A stretch of 64,000 bases of DNA. Origin: AWTP1-13 sp963770295. Its GTDB lineage: Bacteria; Pseudomonadota; Alphaproteobacteria; Rhizobiales; Hyphomicrobiaceae. The DNA lies in contig CAVYPA010000015.1 of the NCBI GenBank assembly GCA_963770295.1, forward strand, positions 248,001 to 312,000. The letters are read 5' to 3'. Both the position numbers and the translations under genes were made by a program. The notes beneath the pieces are model-generated. The model was given only the letters and a program-made list of their open reading frames with translations, was not told where the DNA came from and did no database searches. Below, piece after piece: positions 8,755-19,800 of this stretch. Positions within the stretch are counted from its first letter, which is position 1, and each line of letters opens with the position of its first letter.

Positions 8755-9399
8755 GCCCCGATGCCACGCAGTGCGCACGCCGGGCGCCACTTGGGCCGCC
8801 GGCGGCGGCTGATTTCGTCGACGTTCCGGTGCAGCCGCCGACGTCGATCCTATAAGTGCGAAGCCGGTCGCATCTTGCTGCGGTGCAACTTCACCGTGCG
8901 GAGCTCGTGCAGCGCACGTCAGCTAGCTGGGGTACTTCCACCTTGGTGAAGACGTTGCCCGACCGGGGAAAGAAGATCCCTAGCCGACGTAGTGGGGCGC
9001 GGTCGCGTCTATCTCTGCTGGTTCTCCAACTCTGCCGCGCGCGAGAAGAAAGTGCGTGTGATCTCGTTGAGCTTGAATGGGAAGCTGAACTTCGAAAGTC
9101 GCGCGAGTGCTTCTGCTAGGCGATGAATTGGGTTGTCCTTGGTCGGCAGCGAACTGTGTTCGCCTCGGTCTCTCGGCGACCTGCACGCTGTTCCACATGG
9201 GCTTGCCGGCCTTAGGGCCGACGCGACCTCCCTCGTTCAAGGCGAACTCGGCGTCGATGAGAGCCGGTGGTGCGTCAGTAGCCAGTGTATGCCCAACCCC
9301 ATAGCGTCGCCGATTTCCTCGTCCGTCTCCAGCGCCACGATGATGTCGCGCTCAGGGGTGGAGCCCCTTGATGACCCGTTGCAGATCAGATGGTTCGGG
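8755..9399. other. Gene-poor stretch
   Basis: About 640 bases with short, poorly supported frames on both strands. Minus-strand pieces near 9000-9450 have some protein-like composition, but none matches a family I know. They may be remnants. Confidence 0.35.
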
Positions 9400-9813
9400 T
9401 CAAAGGACCTTTGCAAATTGCACCTCGCCTCTGGAGGTCTGCCGCTTCGCGATCCAACCATTGCGCAGGTAGAAGAGTTCGGCTCGTGACCCCGGCTCGG
9501 TGCTCAGACTTGCGACGTGATGCCCTGCTTCGAGCAGAGACCTGCACGCAGCCTGAATAAGAGTTTGCCCGACCCCGCGGCCTTCGAATTCTGGGTGTAC
9601 AAACAGCGCCCAGATGCTCCCGTCTCGCGGATCTCCGGCCGACAAGCCCTGAATGCAATCTTCCTCCTCCCACACATGAATTGCGGCGTGATCTATGAAC
9701 CAGTTGTAGTCGGCCAGCGTGACCCTGTTCGGATCCGAGAGGCGGTTCTCTCGAACTGACGCGCGAATCTCCATTAGCCTCGGAATGTCAGCGCGTGTGG
9801 CAGCGCGAAGCAT
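9400..9813 (-). CDS. GNAT family N-acetyltransferase
   Basis: The 137-residue single-domain product opens with MLRAATRADIPRLMEIR, as GNAT enzymes do. The acetyl-CoA-binding motif A is present as ALFVHPEFEGRGVGQTLIQ (the R/Q-x-x-G-x-G/A loop), followed by the C-terminal AELFYLRNGW. It should transfer an acetyl group from acetyl-CoA to an amine of unknown identity in the cytosol. It is a stand-alone gene. Confidence 0.85.
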   Translation of the reverse strand: MLRAATRADIPRLMEIRASVRENRLSDPNRVTLADYNWFIDHAAIHVWEEEDCIQGLSAGDPRDGSIWALFVHPEFEGRGVGQTLIQAACRSLLEAGHHVASLSTEPGSRAELFYLRNGWIAKRQTSRGEVQFAKVL

Positions 9814-10082
9814 TCTGATCTACCCAACCCTCACTTCAAAAGGACCTCAAGTCTAACGCCGCAGCTTCAACATCCGAATGTCTCTTGCTGGCAACTTTTC
9901 CCCGTCGATGCTTCGTGGGACGGCAAAAGCACTCCGAAAGCCGACGAAGAGGGCAATGGCGAAGTTGACCCACGCCTGAAGTCGTCACTCTCCGGAGGAT
10001 TCACGTTGAATTCCTACAAAATCTCGGCCGTGGCTAGACGAGGGTTTCTCCTCGCGCTGCGGCGGAATAGACCTCGAGCCGA

Positions 10083-11120
10083 TCAGGGCGATCCAGCCAA
10101 ACGCGGCGTCGGCGCCTCGGCGCGAACGAGCCCTTCCACCTTGAGCTCCGCCCACAGGGCATCGGGGAGGTCGCGTCGCATCCAGGCGAGGTTCAGGCGC
10201 ACTTCTTCGGCGGCAACCGGCCCTGGGATCACGGAAACGACGCTGCGGTGGCCAAGCGGGAACTGCAGGGCCGCGGCGGCCAGCGGCACAGCGTGGCGTC
10301 GGCAGACCTCGGCGACGCGCTGCGCCTTGGCGATGATCGCGGGCTCGGCCGGCGCGTAGCGGTAGAGGGCGCCGGGTCCTGCGCCGCGCACGAGGATCCC
10401 CGAGGCGTAAGGCGCACCGATCACGATCGCGACCCCCCGTGCGGCGCACATCTCGAGCTCCTTGAGGCCCTCCTGCTCGAGCAGCGTATAAGGCATGGCA
10501 ACCAGGAAGAAGTCGAGCGGCCAGCGCTCCAAAAAACGGGGGATCATGCCTTTGAGATTGATGCCGGCGCCGATGGCGGCTATTTCGCCCGCAGCCTTCA
10601 AGTCGGCGAGCGCGCGATAGCCGCCGCCGTCGAGCTGTGCGAGCCGAAAGGCCACGCCCTCCTCGGACTTGTGGAAACGAAGATCGAGGTCGTGAATCAA
10701 CAACGCCTCGACGCGGTTGAGGCCGAGCCGGGCAAGGCTCATTTCATAGCTCTTGAGGATGCCGTCGCGGGTATAGTCGAAGCTCGGTTCGAACGGCAAA
10801 CCGCCGGCCCAGGCGGGATGCTTGTAGCTGTCGGGTTCGGGCGGCCGCCGATGCACGCGGCCAACTTTGGTCGAAATCACGAAGCTGTCGCGCGGCTTGC
10901 TGCGCAGCACCTGACCAAAGCGCAGCTCGCTCTTGCCGTTGCCATACCAGGGCGAGGTGTCGAAATAGCCGATGCCGGCGGCGTGTGCGGCCTCGATGGT
11001 GGCGCTTGCCTGCGCCTCGGCAATGCTCTCGCGCATGTCGCCCAGGCTCGCGCCGCCGAAGCCGAGCTGGGTGACCTGTAGCGGCGTGCTACCGATCGGG
11101 CGTCGAAGAAAGGGGTCCAT
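10083..11120 (-). CDS. Aldo/keto reductase (aldose 1-dehydrogenase type)
   Basis: The 345-residue product has the full AKR catalytic tetrad: Asp54 and Tyr59 (YFDTSPWYG), Lys85 (VISTKVGR) and His143 (ALLIHDLD). The opening LGFGGASLGDM and the insert around YKHPAWAGGLPFEPSFDYTRDGI resemble the L-fucose/D-threo-aldose 1-dehydrogenase branch. It would oxidise a sugar or reduce a carbonyl using NAD(P) in the cytosol. About 270 bases on its 3' side separate it from the GNAT gene and hold nothing recognised. The substrate is inferred only at family level. Confidence 0.85.
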   Translation of the reverse strand: MDPFLRRPIGSTPLQVTQLGFGGASLGDMRESIAEAQASATIEAAHAAGIGYFDTSPWYGNGKSELRFGQVLRSKPRDSFVISTKVGRVHRRPPEPDSYKHPAWAGGLPFEPSFDYTRDGILKSYEMSLARLGLNRVEALLIHDLDLRFHKSEEGVAFRLAQLDGGGYRALADLKAAGEIAAIGAGINLKGMIPRFLERWPLDFFLVAMPYTLLEQEGLKELEMCAARGVAIVIGAPYASGILVRGAGPGALYRYAPAEPAIIAKAQRVAEVCRRHAVPLAAAALQFPLGHRSVVSVIPGPVAAEEVRLNLAWMRRDLPDALWAELKVEGLVRAEAPTPRLAGSP

Positions 11121-11463
11121 GTCGTTTGTCGGCTCGCGTCGAAATTTCGCTACGCCACTAGCTAGGTGCTATGTGGGATCACCCTAGCCTATATAGCCGC
11201 TCTCGGCGCGCCTGCGAAAGCGGCGCGTGGCAGCGTCGTCACGCGCGCTCTCCAAAGATATCCGGCATCGCGGGTGAAAAATGCTCACCTTGTCGCCGTC
11301 TTTCGTGACCTGGGCACGATAGGCGAGGATGTTGGAGTGACCTCGGCCGTGCCTCGCGATGGCGGCCGGGTAGACTTTCGGGCGCACACACTCGGGTGCG
11401 AACGCGCGGGCCGCAGGAGTCGGCCTGAGTTCAAGACAAAGTGCCGGGATTGGCAGCGCGACA

Positions 11464-11786
11464 ATGCCGAGCGCTGGCGGATCTTCAAAAAGCCCGAGCC
11501 GACGGAGCGCGAGCGCGGTGCTCGTCAGGAAGCGCGAGGAGCTCGCCGGCGTTCTAGAGGAGCTGAAGACACCAGGGCTGCGCCAGGGCATAGCGCGCGA
11601 GCTGCGTAAGCAGGTGGCCATTCTGGAGCGGGAAATCGCTGAATTGGAGCAGGCCCGAATCGGTCTTTGAATGGCGCCAGCGTCATCTCGCTCGGTCCGT
11701 TCATCGGGGTCGAGCTGACCAGCTGGAAGACACTGCCCGAAGTCATGGCCGTCTTTGACCCGAATGTCCTCAGCACATCGCGCTAA
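11464..11786 (+). pseudogene. Two unassigned coding fragments
   Basis: One plus-strand frame ends with a coiled-coil-like segment (REELAGVLEEL...ARELRKQVAILEREIAELEQ) and stops at 11670. A second frame continues at once with VISLGPFIGVELTSWKTLPE and stops at 11786. Both look like real protein, but neither belongs to a family I recognise, and no good start is present. The first piece resembles a minus-strand phrase near 60,030 (KQVAVLEREIAELE). The rest of the 11,121-11,828 gap shows nothing. Confidence 0.3.
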
Positions 11787-11828
11787 TCCTCAAAGGAAGC
11801 CAATGAGCGCTTGACCGATGATCCGCAC

Positions 11829-12707
11829 TTACATGCGCGCGGTGGGAGCCTCGGCGAAGTACTTCACCTTGGCGCCACGCTGGTTCTCGTAGATCGAACC
11901 CTGCGACTTCGCTGGTGGAAGCGGCATGCGCACGGGTGCTGGTCGAATGCGCGGCACGATGGATGCCTCGCCTAGCACGATCCGCGCATTGAAGTCCGTG
12001 AAGTCGGCAACGCCTAAGAGCGGCCAAGCGTCAGCGGCGGCATACTCGAACAGCAACAGTCGGCGTTGTTTGGCGGAGCGGTTCTGCGCTGAACCGTGCA
12101 ACAGCCTGGCATGGTGGATGGACATGGAGCCAGCCTTGCCGGTGAGGGCTACGGCCTTGCTAAAGTCGATCTTGTTGAGACCCTCGGAAATCGCTCCGCA
12201 GAAGTAGCCATCGGAATGGTGATCGAAGATCTCGCCGCGATGCGAGCCGGGGATCACGAGCAGTGGACCATTCTCCTCGCTGCAATCATCGAGCAGCATA
12301 CCGACGGCCAGGACGTCGTCATTGGTGTGGGGATAGAAGGCCCAGTCCTGATGCCATTCAACGGGAGCGCCAAAGCCTGCCGACTTCATGTTGAGCTTCG
12401 AGCCGTGCAGGCGGATGTCGGGACCGAGCAGGCAGGCGAGCATTTGGGTGATGCGGGGGTGGCGCACGAGATCGTTGAAGTAGGAGAAATGCTTGTGCGG
12501 GGTCTTGATGCGTCGCAGCTTGGGGGTTGCGGGACTGTGTCCATCTTCAAGGTCGTAGACGTCGGTGTGCGACGTGGCGCTCGCAGCACCAGCCACAATG
12601 CGATCGACCTCGGCACGCAACTCAGCGACCTCTTTCGCCGTGAGCGCCTCCGGCACCATCACGTACCCATACTCGCCGTAGAAATCCACCTGGTTAGGCG
12701 TCAGCAT
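11829..12707 (-). CDS. Phytanoyl-CoA dioxygenase (PhyH) family protein
   Basis: This is a 2-oxoglutarate/Fe(II)-dependent oxygenase of 292 residues. The iron ligands are visible as His119-x-Asp121 (VEWHQDWAFY) and distal His204 (ARLLHGSAQN). ATG 12707 is chosen because GGAGAG lies 7 bases upstream and MLTPNQVDFYGEYGYV is the family start. The minus-strand frame stays open far upstream, but that part is antisense-like and not protein. It is the last gene of the dctPQM operon (30-base gap to dctM). The oxygenase may therefore act on the organic acid that the TRAP transporter brings in, which is inference. Confidence 0.85.
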   Translation of the reverse strand: MLTPNQVDFYGEYGYVMVPEALTAKEVAELRAEVDRIVAGAASATSHTDVYDLEDGHSPATPKLRRIKTPHKHFSYFNDLVRHPRITQMLACLLGPDIRLHGSKLNMKSAGFGAPVEWHQDWAFYPHTNDDVLAVGMLLDDCSEENGPLLVIPGSHRGEIFDHHSDGYFCGAISEGLNKIDFSKAVALTGKAGSMSIHHARLLHGSAQNRSAKQRRLLLFEYAAADAWPLLGVADFTDFNARIVLGEASIVPRIRPAPVRMPLPPAKSQGSIYENQRGAKVKYFAEAPTARM

Positions 12708-12736
12708 ACGATCTCTCCAGTCGAACAGCTGATCCA

Positions 12737-14027
12737 CTAGCCCTTGAAGAGGCGCGGCACGAACAAGACAAAGTCTGGCCAGTACGTGATCAAGAGCAAG
12801 GTTAGCCCAAGAGGAATATAGAACGGAAGCACCGCCCGTACGAGCGCGCCGAACGTGACACCGGCTATGTCCTTGAGGATGAACAGGATCACTCCGAACG
12901 GTGGCGTGATGGCTCCGATGATCAGGTTGACCGACATAACAATGCCGAAGTGGACCGGATCGATTCCGACCGCGGTGATGATTGGCAGCAGCGTCGGAGT
13001 GACGATTAGCAGGATTGCCGTCGTCTCCATGAAGCAACCCAGGAACAGCAGCAGCACGTTGATGATTGCCAGGATCAGCAGCGGATCCTTGGTAAAGGCA
13101 AGGACGAGGCTTGCCAGCTCCGAGGGCAACTTGGTGAAGGAGATCAGCCAACCGAATGGCACGGCGGAAGCGATGATAAAAACCAGAATCCCGGAAAAGA
13201 TTAGTGTTTCGGTGGCTGTCTCGATGAGCTGCCTTACGGTCAGCTCGCCATACCAGAAGCCCAGCGCGGCAGCGTAGACGACGGTCAATGCGCCAAGCTC
13301 GGTCGGTGTGGCCACGCCAAGTATCAGTCCTCCCACGAGCATGACGGGCGCAAGGAACGCTGGCAAGCCGGCGAGAAAGCTCTCTTTGACCTCTTTGAAC
13401 GAAGCCCTCGGCTCGACCGGCGCCTTGATGCGGCCCGTGACTGCGAGAAAATAGATCATCCCCATCAGTGAGAAGCCCATGAGGACACCCGGCAATATGC
13501 CTGCGAGGAACAGGTCGCCAACCGAGACCTGCGCCAAGAGGCCGTAGATAACCATGATGACGCTCGGCGGGATGATGGGACCAATAATGGCCGAGGCCGC
13601 GCTCACGGCCGCGGAGAATGCCGGATCGAAACCACGCTCCCGCATTGCCTTGATCTCGATGAGCCCGAGGCCCGCTGCATCCGCCTGCGCCACACCAGAC
13701 ATGGCGGAGAAGATCATGCTGGCCACCACGTTGCAGTGAGCGAGTCCGCCGCGGATGTGCCCAACTAGAGCATGGGCAAAGCGGAAAATGCGATCCGCGA
13801 TCCCGGCGGAGTTGAGCAGTTGGCCTGCGAGGATGAACAAAGGGACCGCCAACAGCGGAAAGCTGTCGATACCAGGCGCCATGCGCTGCACCACGATCGT
13901 GAGCGGAACCACTGGATACACAAGGAGGTACAACCAGCGAGCTCCCGGCCAGCGCGAAAGCGATCGGGACTTCAAGCACCAAGAGGATGCCGAAGAACAA
14001 GAACATGACGAGGATCGACAAATCCAT
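12737..14027 (-). pseudogene. dctM: TRAP transporter large permease DctM, one frameshift
   Basis: The large inner-membrane subunit of a tripartite sodium-coupled transporter. The true start is ATG 14027 (MDLSILVMFLFFGILL...PIAFALAG). The reading frame changes near 13,935-13,950, and the rest continues in another frame as LYLLVYPVVPLTIVVQRMAPGIDSFPLLAVPLFILAGQLL, with the canonical GIIPPS-type IIGPIIPPSVIMV and ITPPFGVILF motifs. Only one break is seen in about 430 residues of otherwise intact sequence. It could be a sequencing error or a recent mutation. If real, the transporter is dead. Confidence 0.8.
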
Positions 14028-14076
14028 GGGGCGAAGCGTTCGTTGCCGGCAGCGATCGGGCGGGTTTGTTAGTAGG

Positions 14077-14637
14077 TCACTGCGGGAGTGCGTGGGACGT
14101 GGCGTCGATGATGCTCTGGGGACGGTCGGTCGGAGCGCGACCCGCAAGCGCGGCAATCTCAACCAATATCAGGTATGCGCACGTCGCCATCATTGACAAG
14201 CAACTCACCATGATCGGGATCGAGTAGAACCAGGCGCGCGGGATCGGCCACGGCAGCGACACCGATGTCGAGCGGCTTTCGATCGCAATGACCTTCCCGA
14301 CCTCCTGGACAAGGAGCCATAGCACGAAGAAAACGATAAGGTTTACGAGGAGTCGTGCCGCGGCCTGGCCGCGTGCAGGCAGGTGGGAGACGTAGGTTTC
14401 GATCTTCACGTGCCGGCCGTGTTTCAGGCCAAGGCTCGCCCCAAGAAAGGTGCCCCAAATGAAGGCGTACACCGAGAACTCCTCCACCCAGATAATGGGC
14501 CGATTGAGTGCATAGCGGGTGAAGACCTGCGTCGTGATTGCGAGCACGATGCCGATGAGAAGGCTCACGCCTATCCATCGCTCGATGTGGCCGACCAGGC
14601 GCAGCAAGCCGCGGTAGGCTAAAAGGAGCGGTGTCAT
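14077..14637 (-). CDS. dctQ: TRAP transporter small permease DctQ
   Basis: The 186-residue product has four hydrophobic helices and the DctQ signature RPIIWVEEFSVYAFIWGTFLGASLGLKHGRHVKIE, which follows helix 2 in this family. It is an inner-membrane protein that pairs with DctM. It sits between dctP and dctM, 63 and 49 bases away, in the order P-Q-M usual for such operons. Confidence 0.9.
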   Translation of the reverse strand: MTPLLLAYRGLLRLVGHIERWIGVSLLIGIVLAITTQVFTRYALNRPIIWVEEFSVYAFIWGTFLGASLGLKHGRHVKIETYVSHLPARGQAAARLLVNLIVFFVLWLLVQEVGKVIAIESRSTSVSLPWPIPRAWFYSIPIMVSCLSMMATCAYLILVEIAALAGRAPTDRPQSIIDATSHALPQ

Positions 14638-14700
14638 CTGGAGTTCTCGCGTGGAAGGGAAATGACGGGTCCAAGCGTCCGAAAGATCGCCAAAGGTTCT

Positions 14701-15693
14701 TTACTTGGTGTCTTGGATCTCCTTCCACAGGCCGCCGCGCCAGGCGCCGTCATTCTCCATCTCAGCAACCGCCGCTTCCGACTTGGCGCGGAATGGCCCC
14801 GTGTCGATCTTGTGCACGACGGTTCCGCCTGTGCCCATCTTGACTAGCACCTCCTCCGTCTCCTTCTGCGCCTGGTCGCGGGCCCAGGCGACAGCATCCT
14901 TGGCGCAACCTGTGATCGTAGCCTGCAACTCCGGCCCAAGATCCTGATACGCCTTCTCGTTTATCGTGATGTGGGTCGTTGAAAGGATGTGATCGGTGCG
15001 CATCACGTGCTTGACGGCCTCGTGGAATTTCGCTGCATAAGCAGCCGAGACCGGCCCTTCTGCCCCATCAACGACGCCGTTCTTGAGACCGAGGAAGACT
15101 TCGGCCCAAGCGAGCCGGCTCGGCCGAGCGCCGAGCGTCTCCCATAGCTTCACGTAGACCTTGATCTCCGGCACCCGCATCTTGATGCCGGACATGTCCT
15201 CGAGCTTTGCGACCTGCTTGTTGGCGAACAATACGCGCGGCTGGAGGCCAGTCGCGGCCAGAATGCGGATGCCGTTCTTCGTTCGCAGTTCCTCAGCCAT
15301 CTTCGCGTGCACGGGGCTGGCCACGAATTTCTCGAGATGGTCGATATCGCGGAACGTGAACCCCCAGCCGAAGATGGCGTAGTCTTTGACGAAGTTGGCG
15401 TACCAGTCGAGCACGTCACCGTAGATCTGCACCGAGCCCTGCATCATCTGCTCGATGACCTGCATGTCGTTGCCAAGCTGTTCGCCTTGGATGAAGTTGA
15501 TCTTGAGCTTCCCAGCCGCGCGCTCGTTGCACAGCTTGGTGAAGTGATCGTTCTGCCGATCAAGTATGGAGCCGATGGAGTCGGAGCCGCCCAGGGTCAG
15601 CGTCTTCTGAGCCTGCGCTGTTCCTGAAAAGCTGAAGGCGGCGATCATCGTCAGCGCGATCAGCAAGCGCGCTAAGCATATGCCAATCCACAT
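14701..15693 (-). CDS. dctP: TRAP transporter solute-binding protein DctP
   Basis: The periplasmic 330-residue binding protein delivers substrate to DctQM. A signal peptide ends at AQAQK. Family markers include ERAAGKLKINFIQGEQLGNDMQVIEQMMQGSVQIY, GIRILAATGLQPRVLFANKQV, the conserved arginine in IKMRVPE, and LKNGVVDGAEGPVSAAY. GGAGG lies a short distance before the ATG. It is the first gene of the operon. A palindrome about 40 bases upstream is a likely operator. The substrate class is probably a carboxylate. Confidence 0.92.
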   Translation of the reverse strand: MWIGICLARLLIALTMIAAFSFSGTAQAQKTLTLGGSDSIGSILDRQNDHFTKLCNERAAGKLKINFIQGEQLGNDMQVIEQMMQGSVQIYGDVLDWYANFVKDYAIFGWGFTFRDIDHLEKFVASPVHAKMAEELRTKNGIRILAATGLQPRVLFANKQVAKLEDMSGIKMRVPEIKVYVKLWETLGARPSRLAWAEVFLGLKNGVVDGAEGPVSAAYAAKFHEAVKHVMRTDHILSTTHITINEKAYQDLGPELQATITGCAKDAVAWARDQAQKETEEVLVKMGTGGTVVHKIDTGPFRAKSEAAVAEMENDGAWRGGLWKEIQDTK

Positions 15694-15731
15694 CTGGAGG
15701 TCCTCCCTGACACATCATTCTTGTTAAACGC

Positions 15732-15745
15732 AGTACATATGTACT
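15732..15745. promoter_or_regulatory. Perfect palindromic operator upstream of dctP
   Basis: AGTACATATGTACT is a perfect 14-base palindrome placed 39 bases upstream of the dctP start, where a GntR- or TetR-type repressor would act. It is the only such palindrome seen in the leader. No regulator gene is adjacent. Function is inferred from position and symmetry. Confidence 0.55.
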
Positions 15746-15931
15746 GGCGTTCCGGGTCAAGCTTCTGACGGTGACACCGGGTTGGCGCCCGTCCGCCGCC
15801 AGCTAGCCCCAGCGGCGTCGATAAGCTGAACCAGGTCGTTCCGTTGCACCTAGGGTGCGCGAAAGCGGCCAGCCTATTTGGTCGCACGGGAGCCTTGACT
15901 TGCTTCGACCAGAAAACATTTACGCCGGCTT

Positions 15932-16249
15932 CTATCGAAATGCGCGCCGGGCGCTCAGATAGACCACGATCGTCACAATCATCCCAAACGCTAACGACAC
16001 GAGAAACAACGGCACGATTGACACAAGCGGCTCGGTTGCTCCTTCGCAATCATGCGTCGCCTCAGATTCGGTCGCATTGCCTGAGCGCGTGAGCTGGCGA
16101 CCTTCATTTGAGTTGGGGACAGCTCTTCCCGACCGTGGCTTGCAATTCAGCGAGGCGCGCCGAACAAGTCGCTTGTCGTCAAGAACAACCTCAGCGATAG
16201 CCGCAAGCGGCTTCGGCTGGGTCACGGGCAACTCCCGTTCCGCTTGCAT
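15932..16249 (-). CDS. Hypothetical protein with one C-terminal membrane helix
   Basis: A minus-strand frame (105 residues from ATG 16249; an earlier in-frame ATG lies at 16375) ends with a convincing membrane helix, PLVSIVPLFLVSLAFGMIVTI, and a short basic tail. The soluble part is Arg/Ser-rich. No family or strong ribosome binding site is seen. It could be a small tail-anchored protein or a chance frame. Confidence 0.35.
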   Translation of the reverse strand: MQAERELPVTQPKPLAAIAEVVLDDKRLVRRASLNCKPRSGRAVPNSNEGRQLTRSGNATESEATHDCEGATEPLVSIVPLFLVSLAFGMIVTIVVYLSARRAFR

Positions 16250-16808
16250 AGAGTTCGGCGAGCGGAAGGGAGCTATACGTGTCACCTTGCGCAGCTTGGG
16301 CGGAGGACCAGACGTGAGAGCTGAGGCCTGGATGGGTCTGATGCTACAGAACAGAGGTCGACGCCTTGAGGCCAAGGAATGGTGCCGCCGCGCAAGCCGA
16401 GAAGGGCTATCTCTGGGCCATTACCCGCTTCGGCGGCTGCCGTCTTGGATATGCGATCCACGATGTGGCCATCGCAGTCGCGTTCTGTAATCGCCTGGCT
16501 GAGCGCTTTGAGCATCAAAACAACGTCTGGACGGCAGCAATGATGCGAAAGCTCAGGATGGCGCTCCCGCGGTGCCGGCAAATGACGTAGCAAACTAGGA
16601 TCACGAAACCGACTAAGGGGAAGCGAGCTGAGTGGGGACGAAGCAGCCATACGAATTAACCTCGGTCTCACATACAGACTTTGCGCCACTCAATATCAGT
16701 ATAACCTCCTATGTTCAGGCCACTGGCTAAAAGGCCTAACGATGCTGCGGGGTTCCCTTACAAAGCGCGCTTGCTGTCAAGGTCGATCGGCACCCACTAC
16801 CTTGAGAG

Positions 16809-19800
16809 ATGAGGGGAATGCAGATAGAGCATCGTATTCAACGCGGCGATTCTCTTCGACGTTGCAGGTTCCCACTAGGGATGAGCCCGCTTGGGCTCGC
16901 GCTGGCAGTCAGCATTTTATACTTCCTTGGCGCACATCTCGGCCTTGCCCTCCTGACCCAACCTGACGGCGTGGCCGTCTTTTGGCCAGCCGCGGGTATC
17001 TCAGCTGGAATACTTGTCGCCTTTGGGCCCCAGGCGCGGTGGCCAGTCGCAGTCGGGGTGATGGTGGCAACCGTTCTGGCCAATCTGTTGAGCGACCGGA
17101 ACCTTGGGGCTACTTTGGTTTTCGTCGTGTGCAATGCCGGCGAAGCCATCCTTTTTGCGTGGCTTATCAATCAGCATTTTGGCTCACGTTTAAGCCTCGG
17201 CAGCGTCCGCAATGTGGTCGGCCTGTTCGGGGCGGCGGCCGTCGCGAGTGCAGTCTCGGGAATTGGTGGGACGATGGGGTTCCTCCTCTTTCACCACTCG
17301 GGAACGCCATTCCTGACCACCTGGCTGAATTGGTTCGCTTCTGCCGCTCTCGGTCTCGTCACCGTTGCGCCGTTGATAGTTGGGCTCGCAAATATCCGAC
17401 ACGATAGGCCAACGAAATTGGAAGTCGCTGAAGGGCTGCTCGTACTGGCCGTGCTTGCGTTGATGAGTGCTGCCTGCTTCGCCTCGCCTCGAGACTACTG
17501 GTTTACGATTCTCCCCAGCGCCTTGTTTGCACCAATTCTGCTTTGCTTGGTGGCCCGCTGTCGCCCGGTGTTCGCGGCCGCCGCTACATTCATCCTCGCC
17601 TTGGCTATAGTCTGTTCGATCACGGTAGGTGTCGGTCGTTTGGCTGATCCCAGCATACCCCTAGTCAACCGCGTGTATGCCGTCCAAGCAGGATTACTAG
17701 CTGTTGCCGTGTGTATGTTGGTGCTTGCTGCCCTGTTCGCTGAACGGCGCGACCACGTGGAGTCGCTGACGAACAGGAATCACCGGCTACAACTGGCCCT
17801 CGATTGCGCCGAGCTTGGGACCTGGAGCCTCCACCTAAAGAGCGGCCGGTTCGAAAATGACGTGCGCGATCGGCATATTCACGGGTATGGTTTGGATGCG
17901 CCGCCACAGACCCTTGCGCAGATGCGGTCGCAGGTCCATTGCCAAGATCTTTCCAATCTAGATGGTGCCTTCGCAGGATGGGGACGTGCTGGCGGCCGCC
18001 GTAGGACAGAATACCGCCTCGCTCCGCGGACGGATCAGGAGCGCGCCGGGCAAGAGCGCTGGGTTGTGATGGAAGGTGCGGTCGTGTGCGATGCCGCTGG
18101 CCGACCCGTGCAACTGCTTGGAGTCACCCGCGATATCACCGAGGGTAAGTATGCCGAGGCAAAATTACAGGAAAGCGAGCGGGCGTTGCGTGACCTCTTG
18201 GGGGCGCTCCCTGCCGCTATCTACGTAACGGACGCAAGCGGTCGCATCACGTATTGTAATGAAGCAGCAATCAATCTTTGGGGAGCAAGCCCCAAGCTGG
18301 GAGAGCATCGATGGTCTGACGTCTCGCGCTTCTATCACGTCGGCGGCACGCCGATGGCGCTAGAGGATTGTCCCACCGAGATTGCATTAACGCAGGGTCG
18401 GACCGTGCGAGGACGGGAGGCGATCCTCGAGCGCGGAGACGGTACGCGCGTCCCCATCGTTCCTTATCCGACACCGCTGCGTGATCGTACAGGTGCTGTC
18501 GTCAGCGTCGTCAACATGACCGTCGATATTAGTGAGCGCAAGCAGGCGGAGCGGGCATTGGCTGAGCGCAACTTGCAACTTGGCCTCGCTGGCCAATTCG
18601 CTCTTGTTGGAACCTACGCGTACGACGTTGGCTCGGAAAGGTATCAGGTTTCGCCTGGCTACGCAGCGATCCACGGCTTACCGGAGGGGACTGAGGAGAC
18701 TAGCCGCGGCGAATGGCGAGCCAGAGTGCACCCAAGTGATTTGCCCGCCGTAGAGGCTGGCTTTGAGCAGGCCATCGCTGGTCGGTGGCGCGAATACTAT
18801 TGCGAGTATCGTTTTGTCCGTCCCGATGGCGAGGTTCGATGGATCGATTCGCGCAACTTCATATCCTATGACCACGATGGATCAGCACCACGCCTCGTCG
18901 GTGCGAACATCGACGTCACGCAGCGCAAGGCGACGGAGGCTGCACTCAAGGAGCACAAGGCCAGCTTGGCGGATGCTTTGGTAGCCGGCAAAGTAATGGC
19001 TTTCGAATGGGATGCCGCCACGCGTCAAACGCTGCGGAGCGACAATGCGGCTCGGATTCTTGGAGATGACGGGGATGGACCGATCGGTCCGAGCAACGAA
19101 TTCCTCGGGCGGATCCACCCCGATGATCGCGAGACCTTCAAATCGCAGATACGCGAACTGAGCCTTCGCAACCCTTCATATGCTCTGACCTTCCGCTTTG
19201 GCTGTCGGGATGGACGCCAAGTCTGGCTGGAGGAGACGGCGAGAGCCGAGTTCGACGGCACGGGCAGGTTGTTGCGTATCAAGGGCCTGACGCGAGACAT
19301 TACCGAGCGCAGAAAAGCCGAGTTGGCCTTGGGCGAGCGCACCGTGCAGCTCGCGCTCGCAGGAAAAGCGGCCCTGGTTGGCAGTTACGCGTATGACAGC
19401 GACAAGGAGATCATGCAGGTTTCTGAAGGCTATGCGGCCCTGCATGGCTTTCCTGAGGGTACTACCGAGGTAGGACGCAGCGAATGTCTGGCTAGCGTGC
19501 ACCCCGACGACATAGGGAGGGTGGACCAGTTCCGCAGCGAAGCGTTTCAGGCGTGCCGGCGCGAATATTGCGTAGAGTATCGTGTCATTCGTGCTGGTGG
19601 CGAGGTGCGTTGGGTCGAGACGCGCTGTTTCATTACTTACAACGGCAGTGGACATCCCCACCGGGTCGTCGGCGTCAGCATTGACATAACCGAGCGAAAA
19701 CGGGTGGAGGAACAGCAGCGCATACTTGTTGCGGAACTCGACCATCGCGTAAAGAATGTCCTCGCGACCGTCAGCGCTATTGTCGCCCAGACACTGGACA

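Noticed and set aside
7981..8790. Long minus-strand frame opposite the membrane protein
   Set aside because: The plus strand has clear membrane helices and a ribosome site; the antisense frame is a by-product of GC bias.
12708..14162. Long open minus-strand frame (part of a 777-codon frame ending in the PhyH gene) read as one giant protein
   Set aside because: Only its ends are real: the start of dctM and the PhyH dioxygenase. The middle is Arg/His/Ser-rich and lies in the wrong frame of the true dctM.
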